Positions 9,462 to 21,310 of a stretch of 64,000 nucleotides of DNA are shown in pieces. The notes beneath the pieces are model-generated. The model made no database searches and was not told the origin of the DNA. It worked only from the letters and a program-made list of their open reading frames with translations. The stretch covers positions 27,118,956 to 27,182,955 of the forward strand of contig CM049318.1 of the NCBI GenBank assembly GCA_026874595.1, read 5' to 3'. The translations under genes and the position numbers were made by a program. Within the stretch, counting starts at the first letter, position 1, and each line of letters opens with the position of its first letter. The stretch is from Sipunculus nudus (lineage: Eukaryota; Annelida; Sipuncula; Golfingiida; Sipunculidae).

Positions 9462-10395
9462 TTTTGGAGCTAGAACCTTCTAATATGACATTAAGGGGAG
9501 TCCTTTGCAAGTATCCTTTGAATCATGAAATTTGGTAACAATGACCTATATTCCCTGATCAATGAGCAAAAAACCTAACTTTGAGCACCCAGACAGTCAG
9601 GTCACAAATTTAAACATTTGGCTCTAGTAATGTCTTTCTTAATATAAAAAGAGGTAATTGAATTGTCTCCTTGACATCCAAAATAAGGTCACTGTGACCT
9701 TATCTGTGAGCTTAGCGGATCAACACACCCTATGAGTCAGATGAACACAAGCCATAGCAGTTTGATGTCGAAACTTCCAACTAATCATCTGGAGACTTCC
9801 TAGAAAAATCTTCTGGCTGTTACCTATTTTCTACGGACTCCGGGAAAAATTTGAGCACTATGGTAGTAATTTGACCCATTGTTCAAGGTTCCTTAAATAT
9901 TCTTTGCCATAACATAACATCCATAATTAATACGTGCATCACCTATGTGTACATGTCAAATTCCGCTGAGCGTCGTGACCCATGGGTCATTAATTAATGT
10001 TCAGAGATCCACAAAATGGATCCAGAACATTGAAATCAATATAGCGGCTCATAGCGATGTTATTTTTTTTTCTAAAAATAGACATACGGCTGTAGTTTCT
10101 TATTATAATGATGTTTTAGCAGTCTGGTGTGGGTATTGGAAGGCCTCCAGGGTACATAACATCAAAATGGTTACCAATATGACTGCTACAAAGGCTCCTT
10201 GGTCATATATAAAACGTAGGTGCTTATACCAAAGAGCTGATGTTCCATGCGAATAAAAACGTATATAAAGCAACCAAATGTGGGTATGCTATGACTGCCA
10301 TGTGACGGCCGAAATAAGCAACAATGTATGAACGAAGGGATTTTATGTTAATCAGAGCAAATAAATGAACCTCCAAGCCTCTCCCTTTATATATA
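9462..10395. other. degraded mollusc repeat sequence
   Basis: Contains GGTCACTGTGACCTTAT (about 9,686) and CAGACAGTCAGGTCACAAAT (about 9,590), pieces of the repeat seen complete at 34,921-36,305, and GTGACCCATGGGTCA at about 9,976, like the 3' end of the repeats at 39,338 and 60,178. A plus-strand open frame at 9,945-10,256 has no recognisable family. Confidence 0.45.
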
Positions 10396-11833
10396 TATAT
10401 ATACAGACCATATAACCGCCTATTTAACCACTCTGTTCAAATATCTGTATATTAATGGTTTGTTAAAAAGTTGTTTAAGCAATCCGCTAGTTATAGTAGG
10501 AAAACTGACATGTAAAATTAAAAGTCAGAAGGTGACTTAATAATTTAAAACGATTGTCTATTTGGGTCTATAAATGCTGGCACAATTCTCTACCATTCGT
10601 CACATGTAAATGGTTTTAATAGGGCATACTATGAGTATATTGTTTTTTTAAGGTGCTTATTTCTCACCCATCATGCTAAAAGATGTTTATATATGGAGGG
10701 GTACACGAAATTCCTGGTATTCACTATTTTATTTATATTATCAGATAACATATGTTTACATATACATATATTCCCTTTAGCAGATGGTTCACTCTTATAG
10801 TAGAAATTAACTTTATCCAAGCATCACAGAACGATTCGGTCAAATTCTGTTGCTTGTAGATTCGGTCAAATTCTGTTGCTTGTATAAACATTTATAAAGC
10901 ATATGATCTTATACTACTGAATCCCAGTATATTTACAGCAGATATACTGAAAATATGCTGTCCTGAAATAGCCATCTGGACAGATAAAGCAATTTCTGCT
11001 ATTTCTGTGCTGATGTACCACTGTGAATTTCAGAGAAGATTTTCAGCATATGCTCCGGCACAAATGACCTACATAGTTCTCAATAGCTATCATTAACGTT
11101 GTCTTAAGCCTGGAGAGCAGATTTTGAGCTGATTCAATGCTGTATTGAGATATACGGTGCGATGAAATGAAATTCTTTAGCAAATTGCTATTGAGAGCAG
11201 ATTTAGCAGATACGCTGAAGGTTTGCTGAAATCAACACTGTAATAACGTAGCCCCGTTCCCCCTCCGCCTTATTTTCACACATCATTTTAAGTTTATCGT
11301 ACAGGTTATTTTGATCGACACAGGGACACCGGCATTATTGAAATCACTCTCGGGGGGGGGGGGCATATATAGCTATATTTTGAAAAATGGTCACAGGGCC
11401 GACAGTTCTAAACATTATTCAGCATCAAGTTCTGATATAACGACTGAACACAAACTTCCTGATATAAAGTAAACGGAATACAACCTTACAGTTTCTATAA
11501 GATGAGCACAAAAAAATTTGCAATTATGCTTTCTATGCCTTTTTTCACAAGTTTAAGGGCACAGTATAACGTTGTTTAGAGCCGGACTTCTTTTCCTTCT
11601 AACTTGTGTCCACCCTAAAATTCAGATGTTGTAAAAAAATGATAGTGTTACCAATATTCCTGTATATTTTACACATATTATTTGTATTTCTGAGATACCA
11701 GATTACAGCATTTACGGCATTTTCGGCAGGAACGGGCTCTTGTATACTCCTGAAACCTTGATTTCTTAATGATAAAGGATAGTTTTATTATTCGAACGAG
11801 ACTGGTGGCGCCAAACCTGTATGTCATTTTTTA

Positions 11834-12640
11834 GCTCAGCTGAATGAAAGTCATCTGAACTTATTGACCACTCTTTGTCCATTGTCCGTCTGTTAACAGG
11901 TCACAAATCTTTAACGGTAGCCCTTTTATCGTCAGTCTTGACATCCAGGAGGATCAATAAAAAATCTTCTAGGGCACTTTCTTTGTGACCTATATGAGTA
12001 ACGAGGCCTGTTTGTGCACCCCAGAGTAATGAAATGTTTAATACAAAAGCTCTAGTATCTTAATAACACAGTGATTGCAATTCCATGCATATTGATCATG
12101 GACAGTTTAATCCGTCCTAAATTCTTGTGGCGTCACTTGTATTTTGTTTATTCCTTACAATTTTCCTAATTTGAAACTTCAAATGAAGCAGTTTGGATAT
12201 TTACTACTATTAACAGAGTAAAATGGACCTTTCGGCCTAGAAACATCTAACTGAACAACCAGGGAGGTCCTAGGGAAACCTGAAATTAAATCATGGTGTT
12301 CTATTTTCTGCGAGCTACTGTACGCAAACATGATTTTAGTATCCATAGAGTCAGACGGGTACAAATTGTATCCATTTGGCCTAGAAGCATCTGAAATGAC
12401 ATTAAGAGAGGTCCTAGGTAAATGTCCATGGAGGCATGAAAAAGGTCGTTATGACCTACATTCTGCGAAATGTAGGAGGAAAAATCATGGGCTCAAATGG
12501 TATCAGTTAGAATCTTCTAATGCAACATCCAGGGAGGTCTATCTTAGAAACCTTAAGAATGGTAACCATAAACAACCAGTGAGTTTATGGGCACGTTTTC
12601 TTCGAAACCTGAAGATTTGTTACTGTTAAGTGGCTGCTAT
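11834..12640. repeat. degraded CTCAGCTGA-type mollusc repeat
   Basis: Starts TTTAGCTCAGCTGAATGAAA with GTCATCTGAA and CCATTGTCCGTCTGTTAAC, and continues with tandem pieces such as GGAGGTCCTAGG and AAATCATGG. A paralogous copy lies at 24,537-25,210 in block P2. Confidence 0.7.
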
Positions 12641-12750
12641 AAGAGCCAGGATCTCTTATGTGCATCCCATTTAGAAAGAATAGGTCGTCTGACCATCAGT
12701 AGCAACATCAGTAAAAAGAGTAATAATTCGGAATTAAAAAGTATACTTAC

Positions 12751-12810
12751 AGGAACATCTTTGGGCACATTCTGAAGCCACCTGGATATTCTTATCTTAT
12801 ATCCGTTGAA
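12751..12810 (-). CDS. microexon candidate B1 (60 nt)
   Basis: Minus-strand acceptor TTTTTTTTCAG and donor GTAAGTATAC bound exactly 60 nt. Only one frame is open, phase 0 at both ends: FNGYKIRISRWLQNVPKDVP. The other two frames stop early. The paralogous exon at 25,348-25,407 keeps both splice sites and 14 of 20 residues, including G-Y, the S-R-W-L core and N-V-P-K. Conservation of frame and splice sites over a duplication supports a real coding exon. The family is not recognised. Confidence 0.6.
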
Positions 12811-13090
12811 CTGAAAAAAAGAATAGCATTTATTTATTCGTATTAATCCATGTTAGAAAAATGAATTAAATTATTATTTTATTTATAAAATTATAAAAGT
12901 AATTTGCAGTTGAATGAACACTTTCTTTTGGTTTGTCAGTGTACTGTCCGTTCGTGCCGCCCCTCTTTTTACAAAATATCTCTGAAACCCCTGCTGCTTT
13001 CTTCACCAATCTGTGCGGCAATATTGCTCACACCAATAACATTTGATTTGGTCACACTAGCTTACTTGAATTACTTTCTGCGATCCATTA

Positions 13091-13650
13091 TTGTCCCCCG
13101 CTCCACGGATGCGGGGAACATTGTTTTGGGTTTGTCTGTCTGTCCTTCTGTCTGTCTCTCTGTCCGTCCGTCAGGTTTCGTTTCCGTGCGATAACTTTCC
13201 TAATTATTGTCCGATTACATCCTACTTTGGGCAGTGATTGCTCTCATGCATATCTTGGTTGGAATTGGTTTTGGGGTGTCTGACTTATGTCTGTCTGTCT
13301 GCCTGTCAAGTTTTCGTTTCCGTTCGGTAACTTACCTAAATATTATCCGATTTCATTCAAATTGTGGTCAGTAATTCCCCTCATGCTTACTATGGTTGGG
13401 ATTTGTTTTGCGGTGCCTGGCTTCTGGTTGTATGTCTGTCAAATTGTCTGTCTGTCCCTCAGGTTTTCATTTCCATGCGATAACTTTCCTAAATACTATC
13501 CTATTTCATTCAAATTTTGGTCAGTGATAGCTCTCATACATACCCTAGTTAGGATTTGTTTTGGAGTGTCTGGCTTCTGTCCGTCTGTCTGGCACTCTGT
13601 CAGTCCATCCTTTATCAAACATGAAAATCAACAAGACCCCAAATGGGGGA
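13091..13650. mobile_element. inserted repeat with TGTCCCCC ends and (CTGT)n-rich tandem units
   Basis: Absent from the paralogous site in P2, where CTGCAATCCATTATAATC runs straight on at about 25,650. The insert begins TGTCCCCCGC and ends with GGGGGACATTAAT, so the ends are short inverted repeats. Inside are three degenerate units of about 155 bp, each with GATAACTTTCCTAA, TTCAAATT.TGGTCAGT and TTTTGGGGTGTCTG blocks separated by CTGT runs. The plus-strand 129-codon open frame here is a translation of this repeat. A relative in opposite orientation is at about 33,800-33,945. Confidence 0.7.
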
Positions 13651-14503
13651 CATTAATTCCACGAATTTGCTTGTAAACTTCTATATTTGCATTCAGATAA
13701 GTCAGTGAATAAGAATGCTTCATCTCTGAAAAAAGACATTAATACCATGTGTCAAAGGAATTTCAATTGAATAGAATTATTTTAAAGTGCTTTCTCGGGA
13801 ATTTAATTTGGCTTGTCGCATCATTTATGGTTTCATGTTTTCAAAAATATGGTCACGATCCTTTGCTAACAGCTGATGTACCACTGCAAACGAGTAACAT
13901 GAAAAGGCAAAACGTTTTATATTTGACCTATGTTATCACAATAGTTTGTTTCTTCTCCACAAGGAGATGTCAAAAGTGGTCAAGCAATTAAATTTATGGA
14001 AACATTGGAGATCTCCGGACAAGCGAAAAGTTAGTCCGTTTCTCTAAAAACAGGTGACGTATTTATGGTATAGCTATCTCCAAAAGTCGTTGTTTAGGGC
14101 GTCTGAAACAAAATTTACTGCATGTATCAGACAATAATTCAAGGCGTAATGAGTTTTAAGGGCCGCTTGACAATATTAGATTTCTGCATGTGTGTGTGTG
14201 TGTCGGGGGCGGGGTGGAGGGGGGTTAGTTAATAGTTTCCAATACGCGGTATGGTTATAATAAGGTACAAATTTGTTAATGACATGAATGTAATAGAAAA
14301 ACTGGATATTATAAAATGGAACCACAAAGGATAAACAGATATATCCAGGGAACGTGGTAAATAATATTTAATAATTCTTTTTCATTATTTAATAATGCTG
14401 TGCTTAAGTTAATGTTATCACCAATTGTATATGCATGAGAATTGGTCGACAGATAAAAAAAATTAAGCAGTGTTTATTTATTGTGTTAAATAATAATGCT
14501 TAC

Positions 14504-15034
14504 TGTACAAGGTTATTATGATTGGCCGACGAAAGGATCTAGTGGGTCATGACATAGTTGAAGGAGCCTTGTTTGTAATTTCCAGTTGGCAGGTTCGAAA
14601 AGACCAGAAGACACGGCTAGAATACTCTGGGGGCTGCTTGGAGGCAGATTCGATATATAGTCGGCCGACGGCCGTCCGACACAGTCAGCGATTAACGAGT
14701 CGTCCTACAGCAATCTCCGCAGATAAAAAGCCAGTGTTTATAGGCGGTAATACGTTTTGGATGAGACAGATTGTACGAAGCGGGGTTATGCATTAAATAC
14801 AGGGAGAAAACAGAGTTAGGTTTGGAATAGCTTAGTTCTAGCAGAGAAGGGCGTTAAAAGTACCGTGAGTGCTTTTTGTATGTATGAGATTAGAGCCAGT
14901 TTTCGGCAAACGGAAGCCATTTTGGATGATTCTGTAAAATCTTGTTTTCTTTACTCCCAGACATTGTTTTGCTGTTGGGACTTTGACGTGAAAATTCCCG
15001 GGAAATATATGTCCTATACGTTTGTGCTGTGACA
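14504..15034 (+). repeat. LTR-like promoter module, copy 1
   Basis: About 531 bp running from TGTACAAGG to GCTGTGACA (TG...CA ends). Upstream of a TATATA box (about 14,654) is a GAATACTC dyad, degraded from GAATATTC in other copies. After the CA end comes ACTGGTGACTCC, comparable to CTGGCGACTCGATCG after copies 2 and 3, which may be a primer-binding site. A gag remnant follows on the same strand. The same module recurs at 18,505, 21,736 and 29,751. The LTR reading is an inference: no second LTR is seen near any copy. Confidence 0.55.
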
Positions 15035-15267
15035 ACTGGTGACTCCATCGATATAGACATGAAGAGAAAATCCATTTGTAAATTCAAGTATTAGTCCATT
15101 GATTGAACTGTGTGCCTTAGGCTGTCCTTGTGATCAACCTAAAAACCGGAAGTACTACAGCCAATAATCGGAGTATTTCTTCGTGAAACTGTGAGATCAT
15201 TACCACGCAGTGACATCGATACTGGGCGTTAACAACATGGCGATTGCTGTCCAGTAATTGTTAAAAC

Positions 15268-15717
15268 TTGGCCAGGAGCATGGGTATGAAGGGTCAGCTG
15301 TACAAGAGAGAGATACGAAAACGAGGGGCCGATAGAGGCGAACGAAAAAGCAGAAAGATAAAAGAGAGGAAACAAACAAAAACACAGAGAACAGGAAGAG
15401 GCAGAGAGAGAGAGAGAGAGAGGGAGAAAGAAAGAAGAAAAATAGAGTAATAGAGAGCGAAAGAGGGAACAAGAAATGGAAAGAGCGAGATAGCAACAGC
15501 TCTTGTGATAAAAAAAGAGCCTGCAGCTGCAAGAGAGTACTGTTCAGCCCCGTACCGCAGTGACGACAGTGGTTGAAGGATATCCGGATTTACCAAGATC
15601 AAAGACGGAAGTGACGACCCAGATAGCTACGTGTTCTCGTTCGAGAGGTTGGCCGAGCAAGTCAAGTGGAGAAGCGAGCTGTTGTCAACCCAGCTAACGG
15701 CGCTTCTGACGGGAAAG
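15268..15717 (+). pseudogene. LTR retroelement gag N-terminal remnant, copy 1
   Basis: An Arg/Glu-rich stretch (GREREREREKERRK, about 15,400-15,440) is followed by EPAAARESTVQPRTAVTT (about 15,520), then after a frame change GSDDPDSYVFSFERLAEQ, VKWRSELLSTQL and TALLTGK, ending at 15,717. Gypsy-type gag proteins have exactly this order: a charged coiled region, a LPKF.DG.DD.DSYL motif, then LLTGKA. The match stops abruptly at LLTGK, where AAAGGTTTGAG follows, so the rest of gag and all of pol are missing. Confidence 0.65.
15398..15448. repeat. (GA)n purine tract
   Basis: GA-rich microsatellite within the charged gag region. It is longer in copy 2 (19,406-19,460) and scrambled in copy 3 (22,540-22,700). 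Confidence 0.9.
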
Positions 15718-16622
15718 GTTTGAGATTGTTATTGCCGTTTATTCAGTTTTCTTTCTTTAGACTATGTTTTTGTAAAATCAGCGTTGTTCACTAGTCATAG
15801 TTATACTGAAGATGGCCTTAGAAGTAAAGACCTAAAAGCACAATGACAAATAGAATTATAATTATGACTTCCTGATTCATCAGAAGTTGCTTCTGTGAAG
15901 AGAGGAAAGACCTAAACCGAAATGAGAAACGTATTTATGGACATAGAAAATAGGTTACTTTTACCTATTCCTTATGTTGTCGAGACAAAATTTATTTTTC
16001 AATAATGATCTATTGAATGTATATTGCAAGGGCCGTATGACAACCGCGAATATTTGATGTTTGTGAACCTTTACACATGTTGGGGGGGGGGGGGGATGCT
16101 GATATTCAAATAAGAGTTACTACAACAGGGGATTTACTGGAATTTCTTTTGGTTTTCTTTATTAATATTATTTCACAACTCTATGAGTTTTTAGATTATT
16201 AAAAATGACCCCTCCTTGTCTAACAGATGTGTACATGTAAAGAAGTGAAAAACCTAGAACCGCCATGTCGAACGAATTTGTAGACATACAAAAACCCAGA
16301 CTGCAGCAGTATCAGCCACGTATCCTTTTATCTACTCCTCATAATTTCGAGGAGGCTTTATTTTCCAAAAATGATCTTGTGATTGTTAATCCATATGTCG
16401 TATGAGTATATCAGATATCTTCGGACCGACACAGAAGTCCACTGTGTGTGTCTTCATTCGACATTTTCTAGTTCCGAATACGTGGTGTAGATAAAGTAAA
16501 AACAATTTTGTAATGTAAATCAGATTGGTTACATACACGGCCCGGATATTTATTTTAGAGTTTCTAACACATGGGATGTTCCGGAACAATTTAGTTTTAT
16601 CTACACCAACGTTAATTATAAC

Positions 16623-16663
16623 CTATTTGTCTGCTTACTTACTCTTTCGTTCAGTCCATCAAT
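16623..16663 (-). pseudogene. microexon D1 (41 nt), two-heptad type, frame broken
   Basis: Minus-strand acceptor TTTTTCAG is good; the donor is weak (GTTATA). The sequence reads IDGLNERVSKQTN, with the last codon one base short, so the exon is 41 rather than 42 nt. Compare 20,655-20,695 and 29,585-29,623. Hydrophobic residues at positions 1, 4 and 8 fit a coiled coil. Confidence 0.45.
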
Positions 16664-16890
16664 CTGAAAAACAAAAACAAAAATTACAGTATGAGTCAGG
16701 CAACAAATATGCTTAAAAATTTAATCGAGTTTGACAGGGACTGTTATCGTAGTCTGTTAGTGCTTTTGCGTTTGTAACACTAGACTATTCCCTAATACAT
16801 TTCTCATTACTATTGTGCACCAAGAATCGATGGGTTGTTTTGTTTCTGAAATATTTGTTATCACTTGGTTGTAGAAATTATAATCCTAAC

Positions 16891-16929
16891 CTGCATGTTC
16901 TGACGAATTTCAGTGTGCGACGTGTTGAT
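16891..16929 (-). CDS. microexon candidate C1 (39 nt)
   Basis: Acceptor GCTTTTCAG and donor CAG/GTTAGG on the minus strand bound 39 nt reading INTSHTEIRQNMQ in phase 0. The paralogue at 20,916-20,953 has lost one base. It lies about 230 bp upstream (minus strand) of exon D1, and the same spacing is kept in the second unit. Confidence 0.45.
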
Positions 16930-16995
16930 CTGAAAAGCTAAACCGTATCCAAACGTTCCCGTAGATACATAAGAAGATTAACTTTTGCTTTTACC

Positions 16996-17680
16996 TTACG
17001 CTCTTCAAACAGCGCTTAACCTATCGGTCTACTTCCTATATCGTAAGGCGCTGTTTGTTATGACCTCGTATCCTGAATTGCAACTCCAGAGGGGAGCACT
17101 GTATTTTTGTCGAATCAGATGAGACCTTGTGCTGGAAGACAAAGCCAAGCGAGGAATACACGGAGCCAATCATATTCATTACTTTTTGAGTGACAGCTCA
17201 TCCCCCAGGGTAACTGTCCGAACAGGCCACAGGCTCAGAGAGAATTGCCCCTGACGTGGTTTGCTTAGGGCCTTGGGCACATAGGATGCTCGGCCGGTGA
17301 GCTGTAATTCAAACGAAACGTACCAGCAAAGGCTAGGTGCACACCTCGCTTTCTGGTTTCAGTTCTGCAGACAACAGTTACATGGCTACGCTAACACAGT
17401 TATAATGTCATAATCAAATCGGTCGATGATGCGAGAATGCAGAGGGAGAATGCAGAGGCAATTAAAATACGACCATAAACTGTCATCAAGCAACGCTTGA
17501 AGCGCAGTTACGGCAGAGCCAGGAGAATGCAGAGGGAGCAATTTAAATACGACCGGAAACACATCAAGTGGCGCTTGAAGCGCGGCAATGGGCGGAGCCA
17601 GGATGCCTGTCGAGTGTTTGTTTATTGGCATCTGATTGGCTGCTTGTCACATCGTACGCACGTGTATTTCAGTGGACAAC
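16996..17680. mobile_element. dispersed element, inverted relative of 50,850-51,195
   Basis: From ACGCTCTTCAAACAGCGC through CAGAGGGGAGCACTGTATTT and CACAG.CTCAGAGAGAATTG to GATGCCTGTCGAG.GTTTG, this region matches the reverse complement of 50,850-51,195. It carries about 340 extra bases at roughly 17,270-17,600, including a tandem duplication of about 78 bp (17,450 and 17,529) with TACGACC and GCGCTTGAAGCGC. Confidence 0.7.
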
Positions 17681-18044
17681 AAACCGCCATCTGGTGCCTA
17701 AATATATCATAAACGGTCAAAGCTGGCAGCGTGATAATCAGTTGCTTCTTTAGAAGCGCAAGATTTCCGCTGCCTCGGGAGCGTACTTTTACCTATACCT
17801 TTCTTTAAAATGCTCTTTTGACTGTATAAAGCAAGGGCCGCATGACAAGCGGAATTATCAGAGGTTTTTTGGATTTGCACAAAAGTGTGAGATGGGAGTT
17901 CATAGACTGTTATAACTTCCTAATACGCGGTGTGGATACATTTAGGTAAACATAGTAATGTTATACTGATTGGTTACAGAGAGATTTCCAAACAAAAGGG
18001 AATTTTGGAATCATTAAACGTGATTAAAAAAATGTAATTCTTAC

Positions 18045-18086
18045 CTCCTCTTGTTTTTTTCCTGCTTCTTCATGTAAATTTTTGTT
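18045..18086 (-). CDS. microexon candidate A1 (42 nt, two heptads)
   Basis: Minus-strand acceptor TTTTGTTTCAG and donor GAG/GTAAGAA are both near consensus. The exon is 42 nt, phase 0, and reads NKNLHEEAGKKQEE. The paralogue at 21,270-21,310 differs at 13 positions and lacks a base, although the intron just upstream differs at only about 2 of 72. It is part of a repeated intron-exon module, with a C-run/(AC)n tract about 110-140 nt upstream of the acceptor. Confidence 0.55.
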
Positions 18087-18504
18087 CTGAAACAAAAAAA
18101 TAACTGCATGAATCGGGGAATAATTCAAAGTGTAATGACTTTCAAGGGCCGTTTGACAGTATTAGATGTCTTCAGACATACACAGAAGTCCGCGCATGTT
18201 TGTGTGTGTGTGTGTGAGGGGGGGTTATAAGACTTTATAGTTTCGAATACACGGTATGGTTATAATAAGGTACAAATTTGTTATTGACAAGAATGTAATA
18301 GCTTCTACGGTTATGATAATGGAACCTCACAGGATAAAGAAATATAGCCAGGGAACGTAGTTAATAAAATCTAATAATTCTTTTTTAATGTTAAATAATG
18401 CCGTGCTTAAGTAAATGTTATGATTAATTGTATATACATGAGAACTGGTCGATCGATAAATCATTCAGCAGCGTTTATTTTTTGTGTTAAATAATTGAGC
18501 TTAC

Positions 18505-19034
18505 TGTACCAGGTTATTATGATTGGCCGACGGAAGGATCTAGTGGGTCATGACATAGTTATAGGACCTTTCTTTGTAATTTCCAGTAGCCAGGTTCAAC
18601 AAGACCAGAACATGCGGTTAGAATATTCTCGTGGCTGCTTGGAAGCAGGTCCGATTTATAGTCGGCCGAAAGTCAGTGTTCACCGAGTCGTCCTAAAACA
18701 ACCTCCCAAGATAGGAAGACATTGTTTATAGATGACAATATGTTTTATGTCAGTCAGATTGTAACAAGCGGGGTTCTGCATTAAATACCGAGAGAAGACT
18801 GAGTTAGGCTTGGAGTAGTTTAGTTATAGCCGAGCAAAGCGTTAAAAGTACTGTGAGAGTACTTTTTTCTTATTTTTTTGTCTGAGATTAGGGCCAGTTT
18901 TCGGCAAATGGAAGCCAATTTGGATGATTTTCGAATAAACTTGTTCTCTTTACTCCTAGACATGGTTTGGCTGCTGGGACTTTAGCGTGAAAGTTCCCGG
19001 GGTAATATATGTCCTCTGCGTTTAAGGTGTGACA
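18505..19034 (+). repeat. LTR-like promoter module, copy 2
   Basis: About 530 bp from TGTACCAGG to GGTGTGACA, followed by TACTGGCGACTCGATCG. It contains a perfect GAATATTC dyad at about 18,621 and TTTATAG at about 18,656 where copy 4 has TATATAAAG. It is highly similar to copies 1 and 3. Confidence 0.55.
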
Positions 19035-19289
19035 TACTGGCGACTCGATCGATATAAACATGAAGAGAAAATCCATTCGTAAATTCAAGTATTAGTCCAT
19101 TGATTGAACTGTGTGCCTTAGGCTGTCCTTGTTGTCAACCAAAAAACCGGAGGTACTACAGCCAATAATCGGAGTATTTCTTCGTCATAATGTGAGATTA
19201 TTAACATGCAGTGACTTCGATACTCTACGTTAACAACATGGCGATTGCTGTCCAGTAATTGTTAAAGCTTGCCCAGGAGAATATATATT

Positions 19290-19399
19290 ACAGATTCAGC
19301 TGTACAAGTGAGATATAAGAAAACGAGGGCCGATAGAGACGAACGAAAAGCAGAAAGATAAAAAGAGAGGAAACAAACAAAAACACAGGGAACAGGAAG

Positions 19400-19462
<63 letters not shown>

Positions 19463-19758
19463 AGAAAGACAGAAGAAAAATAGAATATAATAAAGAGCGA
19501 AAGAGGGAACAAGAAATGGAAAGAGCGAGATAGCACCAGCTCTTGAAGATAAAAAAAAAGTCTGCAGCTGCAAGAGAGTACTGTTCAGCCCCGTTCTGCA
19601 GTGAAGACAGTGGATGAACGATATCCAGATTAACCAAGATCAAGGACGGAAGAGGCGACCCAGATAGCTACGTGTTTCCGTTCGAGAGGATTGCCGAGCA
19701 AATCAAGTGAAGCAGCGAGCTGTTGTCAACCCGGCTAACGGCGCTACTGACGGGAAAG
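19290..19758 (+). pseudogene. LTR retroelement gag remnant, copy 2
   Basis: Same organisation as copy 1: a long GA tract, then a frame giving GRGDPDSYVFPFERIAEQIK, a stop, SSELLSTRLTALLTGK, ending at the same AAAGGTTTGAG junction. The shared breakpoint shows that the truncation predates the segmental duplication. Confidence 0.6.
19406..19460. repeat. (GA)n microsatellite
   Basis: Nearly pure GA dinucleotide repeat in gag copy 2. Confidence 0.97.
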
Positions 19759-20654
19759 GTTTGAGATTGTTATTGCCGTTTATTTAGTTGTATCTCTTTA
19801 GACTATGTTGTTGTAAAACCAGCGTTGTTCACTAGACAAAGTTATACTGAAGATGGCCTTAGAAGTAAAGACCTAGAGCACAATGACAAATAGAATTATA
19901 ATTATGACTTCCTGGTTCATCGGAAGTTGGTTCTGTTAATAGAGAAAAGACCTAAACCGAAATGAGAAACGTATTTATGTACATAGAAACTAAGGTTACT
20001 TTCACCTATCCCTTATGGTGTCGAGACAAAATTTATTTTTCAATAATGATCTATTGAATGTATATTGCAAGGGCCGTATGACAACCGCGAATTTTTTATG
20101 TTAGCGAACCTATACACATGTTTGGGGGGGGGATGCGGTTATTCGATTAAGAGTTACTACAAAAGGGGATTTATTTGAATTTCTTTTGTTTCTCTTTATT
20201 AATATTACTTCACAACTATGAGCTTTTAGAACATTTAAAATGATCCCTCCATGTCTAACAGAATTTGTACATGTGAAGAAGTGAAAAACCTAGAACCGCC
20301 ATGTCGAACGTATTTGTAGACATACGAAAACCTAGACTGCAGCAGTATCAGCCATGTAACCTTTTATCTACGCCTTATAGTTTCGAGAAAAGCTTTATTT
20401 TCCAAATATGATCATGTGATTGTTGATCCATATGTCGTATATCAGATATCATCGGACCAACACATAAGCCCGCGTGTGTGTGTGTTTATTCGACTTTTTC
20501 TAGTTCCGAATACTTGGTGTAGATAAAGGAAAAACAATTTTGTAATGTAAATCAGATTGGTTACATACACGGGCCGGATATTTATTTTAGAGTTCCTAAC
20601 TCCTGGGATGTACAGGAATTATTCAGTTTTATCTAAATCAACGTTAATTCTTAC

Positions 20655-20695
20655 CTCTTTGTCTGCTTACTTACGTTTTCTTTCAGTCCATCAAT
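20655..20695 (-). pseudogene. microexon D2 (41 nt)
   Basis: Reads IDGLKENVSKQTK with a missing final base before an excellent AG/GTAAGAA donor. The acceptor is a T-rich tract ending TTTCAG. As spliced it would shift the frame relative to 42-nt relatives unless a neighbouring exon compensates. Confidence 0.45.
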
Positions 20696-20915
20696 CTGAA
20701 AAAAAATTACAGTACGATTCAGGAAACAAATATGATTAAAATTGAATGAAGTTTGAAAGGGACTGTTATCGTGCTCTGTTAGTGCTTTTGCGTTTGTAAC
20801 CCTAGATTACGATTCCCTTATACATGTCTCATTAAATTTGTTCCCCAAGAACAGATGGGTTGTTTTATTTCTGAAATATTTATTATCATTTGGTTGTAGA
20901 AATTATAATCGTAAC

Positions 20916-20953
20916 CTGCATGATCGACGAATTTCAGTGTGCGAGGTGCCTAT
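20916..20953 (-). pseudogene. microexon C2 (38 nt)
   Basis: Paralogue of 16,891-16,929 with TSHTEIR conserved. One base is lost near the 3' end and the acceptor is changed to TTTTTAG. Donor is GTTACG. Confidence 0.4.
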
Positions 20954-21269
20954 CTAAAAAGCTGAACCGTATCCAAACCGTTCCCGTAGATACTTAAGAA
21001 GGTTAACTTTTGCTTTTACCTTTATCTTTCTCTATAAAGATCCTTGACTGTATAAAGCAAGGAACGTATGACAAGCGGAATTATCAGAGGTTTTTGGATT
21101 TGCACAAAAGTGTGAGATGGGAGTTAATCGACTATTATAACTTCCTAATTCGCGGTGTGGATATATAAAGGCAAAAATAGTGATGTTATACCGATTGGTT
21201 ACAGAGAGCTTTCCAAACAAAAGGGATTTTATGGAATTTAGTAAATTTATTAAAAAAGGTAATTTTTAC

Positions 21270-21310
21270 CTCCTTTACCTTGTGCCCAAGTTCTTTTTGT
21301 AAATTTTATT
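21270..21310 (-). pseudogene. microexon A2 (41 nt), diverged
   Basis: Splice sites TTTTTGTTTCAG and GAG/GTAAAAA are kept, but the exon has lost one base and contains TAA in the phase-0 frame. About a third of its positions differ from A1. Confidence 0.45.

Larger units (their letters stand above)
10403..14500. repeat. segmental duplication block P1 (paralogous to 23,382-26,525)
   Basis: Long colinear similarity to 23,382-26,525, beginning with ACCGCCTATTTAACCACT and continuing through AAGATGTTTATATATGGAGG, GATTTTAGTATCCATAGAG, the 60-nt exon and the AGATCTCCGGACA segment. P1 carries an extra insertion of about 560 bp at 13,091-13,650. Identity looks roughly 85-90% by eye. Confidence 0.85.

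Noticed and set aside
13287-13676. 129-codon plus-strand open frame with repeated FPKYYPISFK-type segments
   Set aside because: It is the translation of the (CTGT)n-bearing tandem repeat 13,091-13,650, which is absent from the paralogous site; the period follows the DNA repeat and no gene features are present.
13690-13740. Minus-strand acceptor followed by an ATG frame (MKHSYSLTYL)
   Set aside because: The only possible donor is GTTTAC, and the paralogous site in P2 does not keep it.
15200-15602. Ser/Leu-rich minus-strand frames (also at 19,262-19,643 and 22,489-22,809)
   Set aside because: They are antisense translations of GA-rich gag sequence, giving SLSLSL repeats without meaning.
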